Assembly: GCF_001428405.1 (NCBI RefSeq)
Contig: NZ_LMSL01000004.1
Location: 8,896 to 44,948 of the forward strand
DNA: 36,053 nucleotides
Source: Frateuria sp. Soil773
Lineage (GTDB): Bacteria; Pseudomonadota; Gammaproteobacteria; Xanthomonadales; Rhodanobacteraceae
Direction: 5' to 3'
A program made the position numbers and the translations under genes. How positions within the stretch are numbered: the first letter of the stretch is position 1; each line of letters starts with the position of its first letter. Below the pieces are notes generated by a model that was not told the DNA's origin, did not search any database, and saw nothing but the letters and a program-made list of their open reading frames with translations. Positions 1 to 8,167 of the stretch are shown here, one piece after another.

Positions 1-81
1 CAGGCCGGTTGGACCGACGGGCAGAGCGTGAACGGGTACCAGGGCGCGCCGGCGCCGGATCGGCTCTCGCTCCCCGTTTAA
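1..81 (+). CDS. 3' end of an unidentified protein (partial)
   Basis: Frame 1 is open from the first base to a TAA at 79-81 and encodes 26 residues ending in ...APDRLSLPV. About 85% of third positions are G or C, as in the genuine genes nearby, so this is probably the C-terminus of a gene starting left of the window. The tail is too short to assign a family. It converges on the phosphomannomutase gene, whose stop lies 27 bp further right. Chance openness over 26 codons in GC-rich DNA is quite possible, hence the low confidence. Confidence 0.4.
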   Translation, partial: QAGWTDGQSVNGYQGAPAPDRLSLPV

Positions 82-108
82 CCAGCCAGCCTCCTTAAAC
101 CGGCTGCC

Positions 109-2433
109 TCAGAACGGCAGCTTGAGCGCCGGATCGACCGCGAACAACTGCTCGCGGAACACCTGCTGGATCCGCTTGAGCGCCGCTGCGTTGTCCGCAT
201 CGAAGCGCAGCACCAGCACCGGCGTGGTGTTGGAGGCGCGTACCAGGCCCCAGCCGTCCGGCCAGTCGGCGCGCACGCCGTCGATGGTCACCAGGGTGGC
301 GTCGCCGAACTGCGCCTGCTCCTTGAACCGCTCGATGAAGCGGTAGTGCTCGCCCTCGGCCAGCTCGATCTTCAGCTCCGGCGTGGACACGCCCTTCGGG
401 CAGGTGGCGAAGATCTGCTCCGGCGTGCGCCCTTCCGGGTCGCCGGCGAGGATCTCCAGCAGGCGCGCGCCGGCGTAGATGCCGTCGTCGAAGCCGTACC
501 AGCGTTCCTTGAAGAAGAAATGGCCGCTCATCTCGCCGGCCAGCTCGGCCTGCGTCTCGCGCATCTTCGCCTTGATCAGCGAATGGCCGGTGCGCCACAT
601 CAGCGGACTGCCGCCCGCCTCGAGGATCTGCCCCCGCAGGTGGCCGGTGCACTTCACGTCGTAGATCACGGTGGCGCCGGGCTGGCGCGACAGCACGTCG
701 CGCGCGAACAGCATCAGGGTGCGGTCGGGGAACACGATCTCGCCCTCCCGCGTCACCACGCCCAGGCGGTCGCCGTCGCCGTCGAACGCCACGCCAAGAT
801 CCGCGCCGGTCTGCCTCACCGCCAGGATCAGGTCTTCCAGGTTGTGCGGGTCCGACGGGTCCGGGTGGTGGTTCGGGAAATGGCCGTCCACCTCGCAGTA
901 CAGCGGAATCACCTCGCAGCCGATGCCTTCGAGCACCTGCGGCGCCACCGCGCCGGGAATGCCGTTGCCGCAGTCGACCACCACCTTCAGGCTGCGCTCG
1001 GCCTGCACGTCCGAGACGATCCGCTCGATGTAGTCCGGCACCACATCGAGCTGGCGCAGGCCGCCCTCGCCGCCGCTCTCCAGCGTCCCGCCGGCGATGC
1101 GCCGGTACAGGTCCTTGATCGCTCCCTCGGACAGCGTCTCGCCGCCCACCACGATCTTGAAGCCGTTGTAGTCGGGCGGGTTGTGGCTGCCGGTCACCGC
1201 CACGCAACTGCCGGTGTTGAAGCGGTAGGCGGCGTAGTAGATCACCGGGGTCGGGGCGGCGCCGACGTCGATCACGTCGATGCCGGCCGCGCGCAGGCCC
1301 TCGGACAGCGCGCCGGCCAGCTCCGGGCCGGACAGGCGGCCGTCGCGGCCCACCACGATCTCGCGCAGGCCCTTCTCTCGCATCAACGTGCCGATCGACT
1401 GGCCCAGCAGCTTCGCCACTTCGCTGGTCAGCGACTTGCCGACCACGCCACGCACGTCGTAGGCGCGGAAGATGCTGGGGTCGATCTCGGCCGGGCTGAC
1501 AGCCGGCGGCTTCGCCGCGGCGCGCACGGGCGCCTTCGCGGGGGCGGGCTTGCTTTCGATCACATCGGACAACTTCGTTTCCTCGGGTTCGGAAAGGTCT
1601 TCCACGCGCACGCGCGGATGCATGCGCAGCCACAACAGGTACAGCCCGCCGCCGAGGCCGAGCAGCGACAGCAGCGCCGCCAGCGGCCACGCCCGCGGCA
1701 GCACGATGAAGGCAACCGGCAGGCCGGCGCCCACGGTGAACGTGCTGCCCGGCACCGGCCTGGCGGCCGGCTCGGCTTCCGCCGATGCCACGCCGTGGGA
1801 CAGCAGGCGCACTTCGTTGCGGTCGTCGCCCTGGCGCAGATCCAGTCTGCCACCGCCCGCCGGAATCGCCTCGAAACGCCGCTGCAGCGGCCCGAACGGC
1901 AATTCCACCCACAGCCACGCCACGGGCCTGGCCGCCTGGCCCAGCGGCAGGGCCAGGCTCAGCCGCCGCTCGCCGTTGCCGGCGCCGACGGTCTGCATCG
2001 GGGTCGCGCCGTCGGCCATCTGCGCCGCCATCAACTGGGCCGCCTTGGCGTAGCCGAATTCGCGGTAGTTGACGTGCAGCACCTCGTCCAGGCCGCCGCT
2101 GTAGAGCTCCACCGCCAGCGCCTGGGGCAGGCGCTGGCGCAGCGTGGCGAGCAGCGCCGCGCGGTCGCCCTGCAGGCTGGCCGGATCGAGCGCGGCCACG
2201 GCCTGCTCGACCGGCTTGCGCTGCACGGCAAGTTCCGCCGCCAGTGCCTGCACGGCCTGCTCCTGCGCCGCGTGGACGCGGTCGACCGCGCGACCTTCGC
2301 CGGCGATCAGCCAGGTCTGCCAGACGCAGAACAGGCCGAGCAGCAGCAGCAGGGTGCCGCCGGCCAGGGGCAGCAGGCTTTGCCACTCGACCTGTGCGCG
2401 CGAACCGCGCCTTCCAGCCATCTTCGTCTGCAT
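109..2433 (-). CDS. algC: Membrane-anchored phosphomannomutase/phosphoglucomutase (AlgC/XanA type)
   Basis: Interconverts hexose 1- and 6-phosphates (mannose/glucose), supplying GDP-mannose and UDP-glucose for LPS and exopolysaccharide. The 774-residue protein has two parts. Residues 1-270 hold a membrane segment (about 19-44), a probably periplasmic stretch and a second membrane segment (about 244-268). Residues from about 314 onward are a full alpha-D-phosphohexomutase: the phosphoserine loop TGSHNP (near 414), the metal loop DGDGDR (near 551), the sugar loop GEMSGH (near 636) and the phosphate-binding RASNTTP (near 736). The ATG at 2433 was chosen because the membrane segment begins soon after it, upstream sequence has no protein-like character, and it follows dut by 62 bp. 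Long N-terminal extensions are known for AlgC of Pseudomonas and relatives. Last gene of the coaBC-dut-algC run. Whether it prefers mannose or glucose cannot be read from sequence. Confidence 0.9.
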   Translation of the reverse strand: MQTKMAGRRGSRAQVEWQSLLPLAGGTLLLLLGLFCVWQTWLIAGEGRAVDRVHAAQEQAVQALAAELAVQRKPVEQAVAALDPASLQGDRAALLATLRQRLPQALAVELYSGGLDEVLHVNYREFGYAKAAQLMAAQMADGATPMQTVGAGNGERRLSLALPLGQAARPVAWLWVELPFGPLQRRFEAIPAGGGRLDLRQGDDRNEVRLLSHGVASAEAEPAARPVPGSTFTVGAGLPVAFIVLPRAWPLAALLSLLGLGGGLYLLWLRMHPRVRVEDLSEPEETKLSDVIESKPAPAKAPVRAAAKPPAVSPAEIDPSIFRAYDVRGVVGKSLTSEVAKLLGQSIGTLMREKGLREIVVGRDGRLSGPELAGALSEGLRAAGIDVIDVGAAPTPVIYYAAYRFNTGSCVAVTGSHNPPDYNGFKIVVGGETLSEGAIKDLYRRIAGGTLESGGEGGLRQLDVVPDYIERIVSDVQAERSLKVVVDCGNGIPGAVAPQVLEGIGCEVIPLYCEVDGHFPNHHPDPSDPHNLEDLILAVRQTGADLGVAFDGDGDRLGVVTREGEIVFPDRTLMLFARDVLSRQPGATVIYDVKCTGHLRGQILEAGGSPLMWRTGHSLIKAKMRETQAELAGEMSGHFFFKERWYGFDDGIYAGARLLEILAGDPEGRTPEQIFATCPKGVSTPELKIELAEGEHYRFIERFKEQAQFGDATLVTIDGVRADWPDGWGLVRASNTTPVLVLRFDADNAAALKRIQQVFREQLFAVDPALKLPF

Positions 2434-2495
2434 GCCTGCCCCCAGCAGATGGAAACGGGCCGGCGGCGGCGCGGCAGCGCCTGCCATCCGGCCAC

Positions 2496-2963
2496 CTAGT
2501 TGATACCGGTGGAGCCGAACCCGCCCTCGCCCCGCTGCGACGGCGCGAACTCCGCCACCCGCTTCAGCCGGGCCTGCGCCACCGGCACCAGCAGCAGTTG
2601 GGCGATGCGGTCGCCCACTGCGATGGTGTACGGCTGCTGGCCGCGGTTCCAGCAGGAGATCATCAGCGGCCCCTGGTAGTCGGCATCGATCACGCCGACC
2701 AGGTTGCCCATCACCAGGCCGTGCTTGTGCCCCAGGCCCGAGCGCGGCACGACCAGCGCGCACCAGCCCGGGTCGCCGATGTGGATCGCGATGCCGCTGG
2801 GCACCAGCGCGCTTTCGCCCGGCTGCAAGGTCAGCGGGGCGTCGATCGCCGCGCGCAGGTCCATGCCGGCGCTGCCGGCGGTGGCGGCCTCGGGCAGCGG
2901 GATCGTGTCGCCCAGGCGCGGGTCGAGGATCTTCAGCTCCACCTCGATCGCGGCCGCCGTCAT
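2496..2963 (-). CDS. dut: Deoxyuridine 5'-triphosphate nucleotidohydrolase (dUTPase)
   Basis: Hydrolyses dUTP to dUMP and pyrophosphate, keeping uracil out of DNA and feeding dTMP synthesis; a cytosolic homotrimer. All five trimeric dUTPase motifs are present in order: [31 protein letters not shown] and the C-terminal flexible arm [10 protein letters not shown]. The length of 155 residues is normal. The ATG at 2963 overlaps the coaBC stop by 4 bp (ATGA), which implies translational coupling in one transcript, an arrangement common in gammaproteobacteria. Confidence 0.97.
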   Translation of the reverse strand: MTAAAIEVELKILDPRLGDTIPLPEAATAGSAGMDLRAAIDAPLTLQPGESALVPSGIAIHIGDPGWCALVVPRSGLGHKHGLVMGNLVGVIDADYQGPLMISCWNRGQQPYTIAVGDRIAQLLLVPVAQARLKRVAEFAPSQRGEGGFGSTGIN

Positions 2964-4165
2964 GCGCGCGCCGCCCGGTAGCGTTCGGCGATCGTGGCGA
3001 CCAGTTGGCGCGCCAGCGCCTCCTTCGGCGCGCGCGGCAGCTCCGCCGAGCCGTCGGCCCAGTACAGGCTCAGAGCGTTGTCGGCGGCCTCGAAGCCGAG
3101 GCCGTCGCCGACCCGGTTGGCGGCAATCATGTCCAGTCCCTTGCGCTGCAGTTTGGCGCGCGCGTAGTCGGCCACATCATGCGTCTCGGCGGCAAAGCCG
3201 ACCAGGAAGGGCCGCACGCTTTGCGCCGACAGGCCGGCGAGGATGTCCGGGTTCTCCGTCAGTTGCAGGGTGAGCGGCGTGCCCGCCTGCTTCTTCAGCT
3301 TGCGCTCGGCGACCTGGGCCGGTCGGTAGTCGCCGACCGCCGCCGCGGCGATGTAGATGTGCGCCGTCGCGGCGGCCGCCTGCACCGCCGCCTGCATCTG
3401 CGCGGCGCTGCGCACGTCGATCCGCTGCGCCACGCCGGCCGGGGTGGCCAGGTTCACCGGCCCGGCGACCAGGGTGACCGCGGCGCCGGCCTCGGCGGCG
3501 GCGGCGGCGATCGCGAAGCCCATCCGCCCGGAACTGCGGTTGCCGATGAAGCGCACCGGGTCGATGTCCTCGTAGGTGGGCCCGGCGCTGACCACCACCT
3601 GCAGCCCCTGCAGCTCGCCATGGCCGAACGAGGCGGCGATCGCGTCGCGAAGCTCGTGCGGCTCGAGCATCCGCCCCGAGCCGACGTCGCCGCAGGCCTG
3701 CTCGCCGGCGGCCGGGCCGAGCAGGTGCACGCCGCGGCTGCGCAGGGTGTCCACGTTCGCCTGCACCGCCGGATGCGCCCACATCTGCTGGTTCATCGCC
3801 GGCGCGACGTACAGCGGCGCGGCGCTGGCCAGGCACAGCGTGGTCAGCAGGTCGCCGGCCTGGCCGTGCGCGAGCCGGGCGATCAGGTCGGCACTGGCCG
3901 GGGCGATCAGGATCCGCTCCGCCCAGCGCGCCAGCTCGATGTGGCCCATCGCCGCCTCGGCGCTTTCGTCCCACAGCGAGATGCGCACCGGCTGGCCGGA
4001 CAGCGCCTGGAACGTGGCGGCGCCGACGAAATGGGTGGCGCTCTCGGTCATCACCACGCGGACCTCGGCGCCGAGGTCGCGCAGGCGGCGGACCAGTTCG
4101 CACGATTTGTAGGCGGCGATGCCGCCCGATACGCCGAGCAGGATGCGACGGTGGGCTAGTTGCAT
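2960..4165 (-). CDS. coaBC: Bifunctional phosphopantothenoylcysteine decarboxylase / phosphopantothenate-cysteine ligase
   Basis: Catalyses two consecutive coenzyme A steps: CTP-dependent joining of cysteine to 4'-phosphopantothenate (CoaB), then FMN-dependent decarboxylation (CoaC). The N-terminal flavoprotein half shows [11 protein letters not shown] (11-21), the catalytic His75 in MGHIELA, Asn125 in APAMN and Cys158 in [13 protein letters not shown]. The CoaB half starts near 190 with [20 protein letters not shown] and carries the KLKK lysines near 287-290. At 401 residues it matches the usual bifunctional length. It is the first gene of the operon with dut and algC. A 97-bp gap separates it from the divergent radC, so promoters for both should lie there. 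Confidence 0.97.
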   Translation of the reverse strand: MQLAHRRILLGVSGGIAAYKSCELVRRLRDLGAEVRVVMTESATHFVGAATFQALSGQPVRISLWDESAEAAMGHIELARWAERILIAPASADLIARLAHGQAGDLLTTLCLASAAPLYVAPAMNQQMWAHPAVQANVDTLRSRGVHLLGPAAGEQACGDVGSGRMLEPHELRDAIAASFGHGELQGLQVVVSAGPTYEDIDPVRFIGNRSSGRMGFAIAAAAAEAGAAVTLVAGPVNLATPAGVAQRIDVRSAAQMQAAVQAAAATAHIYIAAAAVGDYRPAQVAERKLKKQAGTPLTLQLTENPDILAGLSAQSVRPFLVGFAAETHDVADYARAKLQRKGLDMIAANRVGDGLGFEAADNALSLYWADGSAELPRAPKEALARQLVATIAERYRAARA

Positions 4166-4262
4166 GTAAGTCAGGCCTGACGAGCTGGCAGACGGCTAGC
4201 TTACCGGATTCATGCGCCGCGCCCGCTGCCCGCCGGACCGGCCGGCGGCCATGCTGGGCGGC

Positions 4263-4934
4263 ATGAGCATCCGTCACTGGCCCGAAGGCGAACGCCCCCG
4301 CGAGAAGCTACTGGCGCGCGGCAGCGCCACCCTGTCCGACGCCGAACTGCTGGCGGTCCTGCTCGGCAGCGGCGTGCCCGGCAAGGACGCGATCGCCCTG
4401 GGCCGCGAGCTGCTGCAGGGCGCGGGCAGCCTCGCCGCCCTGCTCGGCCAGCCGGACCGGAACATCCGCGCGACCGGGCTGGGCCCGGCCAAGCGCGCAA
4501 GGATTGCCGCCGCGCTGGAACTGGCCCGCCGCAGCCTCGCCGAGCAGCTCGCCGAGCGTCCCAGCCTGGGCAATCCGCGCGACAGCGGCGACTATCTCCG
4601 CGCGCGTCTGCGCCACCTGCCCTATGAAGTGTTCGCCTGCCTGTACCTGGACAACCGCCACCGGGTGCTGGCGTTCGAGGAACTGTTCCGCGGCACCATC
4701 GACGGCGCCAGCGTGCATCCACGCGAGGTGGTCCGGGCCTGCCTGCGGCACAACGCCTGCGCGGTGATCTTCGCGCACAACCACCCCAGCGGGGTGGCCG
4801 AGCCGAGCAGCGCCGACCGCACCATCACCCACGAACTGCGCGACGCGCTGCAACTGGTCGGCGTGCGGGTACTCGACCACCTGGTGATCGGGCACGACGA
4901 GCCGGTCTCGATGGCCGCGCGCGGCCTGCTCTGA
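4263..4934 (+). CDS. radC: RadC/MPN (JAMM-fold) family protein
   Basis: A conserved bacterial protein with a helix-hairpin-helix N-terminus and a C-terminal MPN/JAMM metalloprotease-like domain. Despite its name, a role in DNA repair is not established. The JAMM zinc ligands are intact: H172-N-H174 followed by D185 in the stretch AHNHPSGVAEPSSAD. I chose the ATG at 4263 (MSIRHWPEGERPREKLL), which gives 223 residues, the usual RadC length; an in-frame ATG at 4212 would add 17 arginine- and proline-rich residues unlike the family. It sits divergent to coaBC, as in many gammaproteobacteria. Confidence 0.93.
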   Translation: MSIRHWPEGERPREKLLARGSATLSDAELLAVLLGSGVPGKDAIALGRELLQGAGSLAALLGQPDRNIRATGLGPAKRARIAAALELARRSLAEQLAERPSLGNPRDSGDYLRARLRHLPYEVFACLYLDNRHRVLAFEELFRGTIDGASVHPREVVRACLRHNACAVIFAHNHPSGVAEPSSADRTITHELRDALQLVGVRVLDHLVIGHDEPVSMAARGLL

Positions 4935-4961
4935 GCCGCCCGCAAACCCTGGGCCGTCCAC

Positions 4962-4998
4962 AAAAAAAGTGACGGCGCGGTGGGGAAGCCGCGCCGTC
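4962..4998 (-). terminator. Strong intrinsic terminator reading on the minus strand
   Basis: A perfect 10-bp GC stem (4971-4980 pairing with 4989-4998, 8-nt loop) is followed on the minus strand, after two bases, by seven Ts (4962-4968). On the plus strand the A-run precedes the hairpin and no T-run follows, so this is not the usual form of a radC terminator. The signal therefore serves a minus-strand transcript coming from about 5000-5260, where no annotated gene lies. Confidence 0.78.
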
Positions 4999-5003
4999 GG
5001 TCG

Positions 5004-5195
5004 CTACCGGGGAGGTGTGCCGACCGTATCGCCGACGGGGAGGGTGCCGGGGATACCCAGCCAGTGTGCATCTGCCGCATGACAGGCGGATGACCGGACC
5101 GCCGCTTCATCCATGGCCGCCAAACCGCGGAAACTTATGCACAAACGCGAGCCATCGGCACTTGCGGCCAGGAGCTGTCCCTTCGCCTCAGGCAT
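5004..5195 (-). CDS. Candidate 63-residue small protein, or the body of a small RNA
   Basis: An open frame starting at ATG 5195 (or TTG 5204) begins MPEAKGQLLAAS and ends in TAG at 5004, only 5 nt before a strong same-strand intrinsic terminator. Upstream lies an AT-rich stretch (5196-5260) that could hold the promoter, though I cannot pick clear -35/-10 boxes. Against coding: no Shine-Dalgarno sequence precedes either start, and third-position GC is near 60%, well below neighbouring genes. A roughly 200-230-nt small RNA fits equally well. No family recognised. One DnaA-box sequence (5135-5143) lies within it. Confidence 0.3.
   Translation of the reverse strand: MPEAKGQLLAASADGSRLCISFRGLAAMDEAAVRSSACHAADAHWLGIPGTLPVGDTVGTPPR
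5135..5143 (+). promoter_or_regulatory. DnaA box (TTATGCACA)
   Basis: Exact match to the DnaA-box consensus TTATNCACA. With base frequencies near 68% GC, fewer than one match is expected by chance in this whole window; a second lies 164 bp to the right in the same orientation. Binding is inferred from sequence only. Confidence 0.45.
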
Positions 5196-5298
5196 CAAAT
5201 ACAACTTATTGAAAATGCTTTGTTATTTTGCCTTTACCCGAAGCTTTTCACCATTTCTCATCCCCTCCGCGCGCCGGCCGGCGACATTCCCCACAGAC

Positions 5299-5307
5299 TT
5301 ATCCACA
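5299..5307 (+). promoter_or_regulatory. DnaA box (TTATCCACA)
   Basis: Identical to the high-affinity E. coli R1-type box TTATCCACA. It lies downstream of the AT-rich patch and about 110 bp upstream of the argS -10 element. It could titrate DnaA or regulate a neighbouring gene; no replication-initiation gene is nearby. Confidence 0.5.
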
Positions 5308-5416
5308 AGCTTGCCCACCGCGGCGCAGCATGCGGTCGGCCGTCGCGGCTCGCGCGGCCGGCCCGGAAACGTCCGGAAAGCCGCCCTCGCCGCGTCCCGG
5401 ACGACCGGTGGCGCTC

Positions 5417-5425
5417 TGTTAGAAT
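5417..5425 (+). promoter_or_regulatory. Extended -10 promoter element for argS
   Basis: The sequence TGTTAGAAT is an extended -10 box (TGn followed by TAGAAT). It lies 30 bp before the argS GTG codon, which leaves a leader of about 24 nt. No convincing -35 box is seen, as is common with extended -10 promoters. A near-identical TGCTAGAAT precedes the gene at 21806. Confidence 0.55.
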
Positions 5426-5455
5426 GATCGGTTCCATCGCCGTCCCGACCCTCCC

Positions 5456-7168
5456 GTGAAGCAACCGCTGCGCGAACTGCTGCTTGAAGCCATCCGCGCC
5501 TTGCAGGCCGATGCCGTCCTGCCCGCCGGGCTGGACGTGCCCGACTTCGTGATCGAGCGCGCGCGCAGCCGCGACCATGGCGACTTCGCCAGCAACGTGG
5601 CGATGCTGCTGGCCCGGCACGTCCCGAGCCCTGCCGAAGGGCAGGCGCGGGCCAGACCGCGCGAGCTGGCCGAAAAGCTGGTCGCCGCGCTGCCGGCGAA
5701 CGCGCTGGTGGAAAAGGTGGAGATCGCCGGCCCCGGCTTCATCAACTTCTTCCTCGCCCCCGCCGCGTACCACGCCGAGCTGCGCCGGATACTGGCCGAG
5801 GGCGACGCCTACGGCCGCAACGATGCCGGCGGTGGCAGGACGGTGGGCGTGGAATTCGTCTCGGCCAATCCCACCGGCCCGCTGCACGTGGGCCACGGCC
5901 GCGCCGCGGCGATCGGCGACTGCCTGAGCCGCCTGCTCGAGGCCACCGGCTGGGATGTGAAGCGCGAGTTCTACTACAACGACGCCGGCGCGCAGATCGC
6001 CAACCTGGCCGTCTCGGTGCAGGCGCGCGCGCGCGGGATCACCCCGGACGACAGCCACTGGCCGGAAAGCGGCTACCGCGGCGACTACATCGCCGACGTG
6101 GCGCGGGCCTTCCTCGACCGCGAATCGGTGGCGGCCGACGGCCAGACGGTCGCCGGTACCGGCGACGTGGACGACCTCGACGCGATCCGCCGCTTCGCCG
6201 TAGCCAGCCTGCGCCGCGAGCAGGACCTGGACTTGCAGGCGTTCGGCGTCCGCTTCGACACCTATTTCCTGGAATCGTCGCTGTACGCCGACGGCAAGGT
6301 GGAGGAAACCGTGCGCGAGCTGGTCGCGCATGGCCACACCTACGAGGAGGGCGGCGCGCTGTGGCTGCGCAGCACCGACTTCGGCGACGACAAGGACCGC
6401 GTGATGCGCAAGTCCGACGGCAGCTACACCTATTTCCTGCCGGACGTGGCCTACCACCTCAGCAAGTGGCAGCGCGGCTACCGGCGCGCGATCACCGAGC
6501 TGGGCTCGGACCACCACGGCTCGCTGGCCCGGGTGAGGGCCGGCCTGCAGGCGCTGGACGCCGGGATCCCCGAAGGCTGGCCCGAATACGTGCTGCACCA
6601 GATGGTGACGGTGATGCGCGGCGGCGAGGAGGTGAAGATATCCAAGCGCGCCGGCAGCTACGTCACCCTGCGCGACCTGATCGACGAGGTTGGCCGGGAC
6701 GCCACGCGCTATTTCCTGATCTCGCGCAAGGCCGACTCGCAACTGGTGTTCGACATCGACCTGGCCCGCTCGCAGTCGAACGACAACCCGGTCTACTACA
6801 TCCAGTACGCCCATGCGCGCGTCTGCAGCGTGCTGCGCCAGGCCGTCGAGAAAGGGTTCACGTTCGACCTGCACAATGGCTTGGCGCAGTTGACGCGGCT
6901 GGACAACGAACACGAGCGGATCCTGCTGACCGAGCTGTCGAAATACCCCGAGCAGGTCGAGGCCGCCGCGGCGAACCTCGAACCGCACGTGATCGCCAAC
7001 TGGCTGCGCGAACTGGCAAATGCGTTCCATGCCTACTACAACTCGCACCAGTTCCTGGTCGGGGATGCCGCGCTGCGCGACACGCGGCTGGCGCTGGTGG
7101 TGGCGACGCGGCAGGTACTGAAGAATGGTCTGAATTTGCTGGGCCTCGGCGCCCCGGAGAGCATGTAA
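5456..7168 (+). CDS. argS: Arginyl-tRNA synthetase
   Basis: Class I aminoacyl-tRNA synthetase that charges tRNA-Arg using ATP and arginine in the cytosol. The 570-residue protein has the family layout: an N-terminal tRNA-contacting domain, the ATP-binding HIGH-type motif HVGH at 144-147 within [13 protein letters not shown], the KMSKS-like motif KISKR at 394-398, and a C-terminal anticodon-binding DALR-type domain ending [10 protein letters not shown]. The start is GTG at 5456 (MKQPLRELL), placed just after the extended -10 element. Its TAA overlaps the ATG of the SPOR-domain gene by one base, so the two are probably cotranslated. Confidence 0.97.
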   Translation: MKQPLRELLLEAIRALQADAVLPAGLDVPDFVIERARSRDHGDFASNVAMLLARHVPSPAEGQARARPRELAEKLVAALPANALVEKVEIAGPGFINFFLAPAAYHAELRRILAEGDAYGRNDAGGGRTVGVEFVSANPTGPLHVGHGRAAAIGDCLSRLLEATGWDVKREFYYNDAGAQIANLAVSVQARARGITPDDSHWPESGYRGDYIADVARAFLDRESVAADGQTVAGTGDVDDLDAIRRFAVASLRREQDLDLQAFGVRFDTYFLESSLYADGKVEETVRELVAHGHTYEEGGALWLRSTDFGDDKDRVMRKSDGSYTYFLPDVAYHLSKWQRGYRRAITELGSDHHGSLARVRAGLQALDAGIPEGWPEYVLHQMVTVMRGGEEVKISKRAGSYVTLRDLIDEVGRDATRYFLISRKADSQLVFDIDLARSQSNDNPVYYIQYAHARVCSVLRQAVEKGFTFDLHNGLAQLTRLDNEHERILLTELSKYPEQVEAAAANLEPHVIANWLRELANAFHAYYNSHQFLVGDAALRDTRLALVVATRQVLKNGLNLLGLGAPESM

Positions 7169-7875
7169 TGGCAGCACGCAAGGGCAAGGGCCGGCAGGCC
7201 GTGCGCAACAACAGCGGCGGGATTCCGGGCTGGGTCTGGGCGATCGTCGGCATCGTCGTGGGCGTGTTGCTGATGGTGGTGCTGACGCGCAAGTCGCTGC
7301 TGCCGATGGCACCCACCGGGCCGCAGGCCAACCCGCAGGCCACCGCCCAGCGCGGCAGCGACGCGGGGCTGGAGCCGGCGGCCGGCGAGAGCGCGCCGAA
7401 GAAGCCGCAGTACGACTTCTACTCCGTGCTCTCGGAGAAGGAAGTGCGCATCCCGGACGAGCAGATCAGCGCGCAGGCGCGCGCCGAGCAGCAGCAGAAG
7501 CAGCTCGCCGCGCAGCAGGCGCAGGCGGCGGCCCAGCAGGCCGCGCAGCCGCCGGCCGGCGCTCCGGCCAACGCGCCGGCCGCGGTCAGCGAGAACATCA
7601 CCGCCGCTCCCGCCGCCGCCGCGCAGCCGGCAGCCGCCGGCAGCGGCTACCTGCTGCAGGTCGGCGCCTTCCCCAGCGCCGCCGACGCGGAAACCCTCAA
7701 GGCCAAGCTGGCCATGCAGGGCTTCGTCGCCAACGTCGCCACGGTCAACGTCAACGGCCAGGCCTACAACCGCGTGCGCCTCGGCCCGTTCCGCTCCGCC
7801 ACCGAACTGGAGGCGACCAAGCAGCGCCTCGCCTCGGCCGGTATCAAGGCGATCGCGTTGAAGGAAGGCCGCTAA
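7168..7875 (+). CDS. SPOR-domain membrane protein (FtsN-like)
   Basis: A 235-residue inner-membrane protein with division-protein architecture: a short basic cytoplasmic N-terminus, one membrane segment (about 21-41, rich in Val/Ile/Gly), a long Ala/Gln/Pro-rich periplasmic linker and a C-terminal SPOR domain (about 158-235, starting SGYLLQVGAFPSAADAETLK). SPOR domains bind denuded septal peptidoglycan, so it probably localises to the division site. The ATG at 7168 overlaps the argS stop by one base; an argS-SPOR pair is common in this order. FtsN identity is plausible, but the essential FtsN region upstream of SPOR cannot be confirmed by eye. Confidence 0.85.
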   Translation: MAARKGKGRQAVRNNSGGIPGWVWAIVGIVVGVLLMVVLTRKSLLPMAPTGPQANPQATAQRGSDAGLEPAAGESAPKKPQYDFYSVLSEKEVRIPDEQISAQARAEQQQKQLAAQQAQAAAQQAAQPPAGAPANAPAAVSENITAAPAAAAQPAAAGSGYLLQVGAFPSAADAETLKAKLAMQGFVANVATVNVNGQAYNRVRLGPFRSATELEATKQRLASAGIKAIALKEGR

Positions 7876-7933
7876 GAGCCTGTCCTAGAGTCTTCCTGTC
7901 GGACCGGATCCCCTTCCCCTCATGCTCCCCGCT

Positions 7934-8046
7934 CGTCATTCCTGCGGAAGCAGGAGGCGCTTTTCAACAGCCGAAGGGCTGGTCATCCAGTGACTTTCTT
8001 TTCCAAAACCTAGAGGCACTGGATCCCAGCTTTTGCTGGGATGACG
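7934..8046. repeat. Dispersed palindromic repeat, copy 1 (with a 29-bp module)
   Basis: Starts CGTCATTCCTGCGGAAGC and ends with the inverted arm CAGCTTTTGCTGGGATGACG. Each arm is itself a small hairpin, and both share the motif TCCAGTG/CACTGGA. The left arm is interrupted by a 29-bp module at 7956-7984. The copy lies in the 292-bp gap after the SPOR gene, which also holds an 18-bp palindrome (8069-8086, arms CTTTGAGC/GCTCAAAG) and a terminator. Related copies lie near 11.1, 19.5 and 19.7 kb. Confidence 0.85.
7956..7984 (+). repeat. 29-bp nested module within repeat copy 1
   Basis: Begins GGCGCTTTTCAACAGCC, contains a mini-hairpin CAGCC-GAAG-GGCTG and ends GGCTGGTC. It sits between GCAGGA and ATCCAGTG; deleting it leaves the normal GCAGGAATCCAGTG of the parent repeat. 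Confidence 0.8.
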
Positions 8047-8110
8047 CCCCGTAGGGATACCTGGGAGACTTTGAGCAAGCTCAAAGGGAAAGCCGCTTAC
8101 GCCGGACGCA

Positions 8111-8138
8111 AAAAGGCCGCGCCGATGCGCGGCCTTTT
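8111..8138. terminator. Bidirectional intrinsic terminator
   Basis: A perfect 12-bp stem (AAAAGGCCGCGC at 8111-8122 pairing with 8127-8138, tetraloop CGAT) flanked by A-runs and T-runs works in both directions. It separates the plus-strand argS-SPOR unit from the minus-strand dehydrogenase that ends at 8168. Confidence 0.88.
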
Positions 8139-8167
8139 CGTTTGCGCGGCTTGCTTGCGCGGGCCGG

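Larger units (their letters stand above)
4935..5455. other. 521-bp radC-argS intergenic region
   Basis: Unusually long gap between two plus-strand genes. It holds a minus-strand intrinsic terminator (4962-4998), a minus-strand small ORF ending right before it, an AT-rich patch (about 5196-5260) that stands out from the GC-rich surroundings, two exact DnaA-box 9-mers (5135-5143 and 5299-5307) and the argS promoter (5417-5425). The individual parts are listed separately. Confidence 0.8.

Noticed and set aside
346-2499. 717-codon plus-strand open frame
   Set aside because: Antisense shadow of algC; the minus-strand protein has all hexomutase motifs, while this frame is His/Arg/Gln-rich without any domain.
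4935-5455. Chromosomal replication origin
   Set aside because: Only two DnaA boxes and none of dnaA, dnaN, rpmH, gidA or parAB nearby; kept only as a DnaA-box observation.
5258-7312. 684-codon minus-strand open frame
   Set aside because: Shadow of argS, whose HVGH and KISKR motifs and normal length are decisive.
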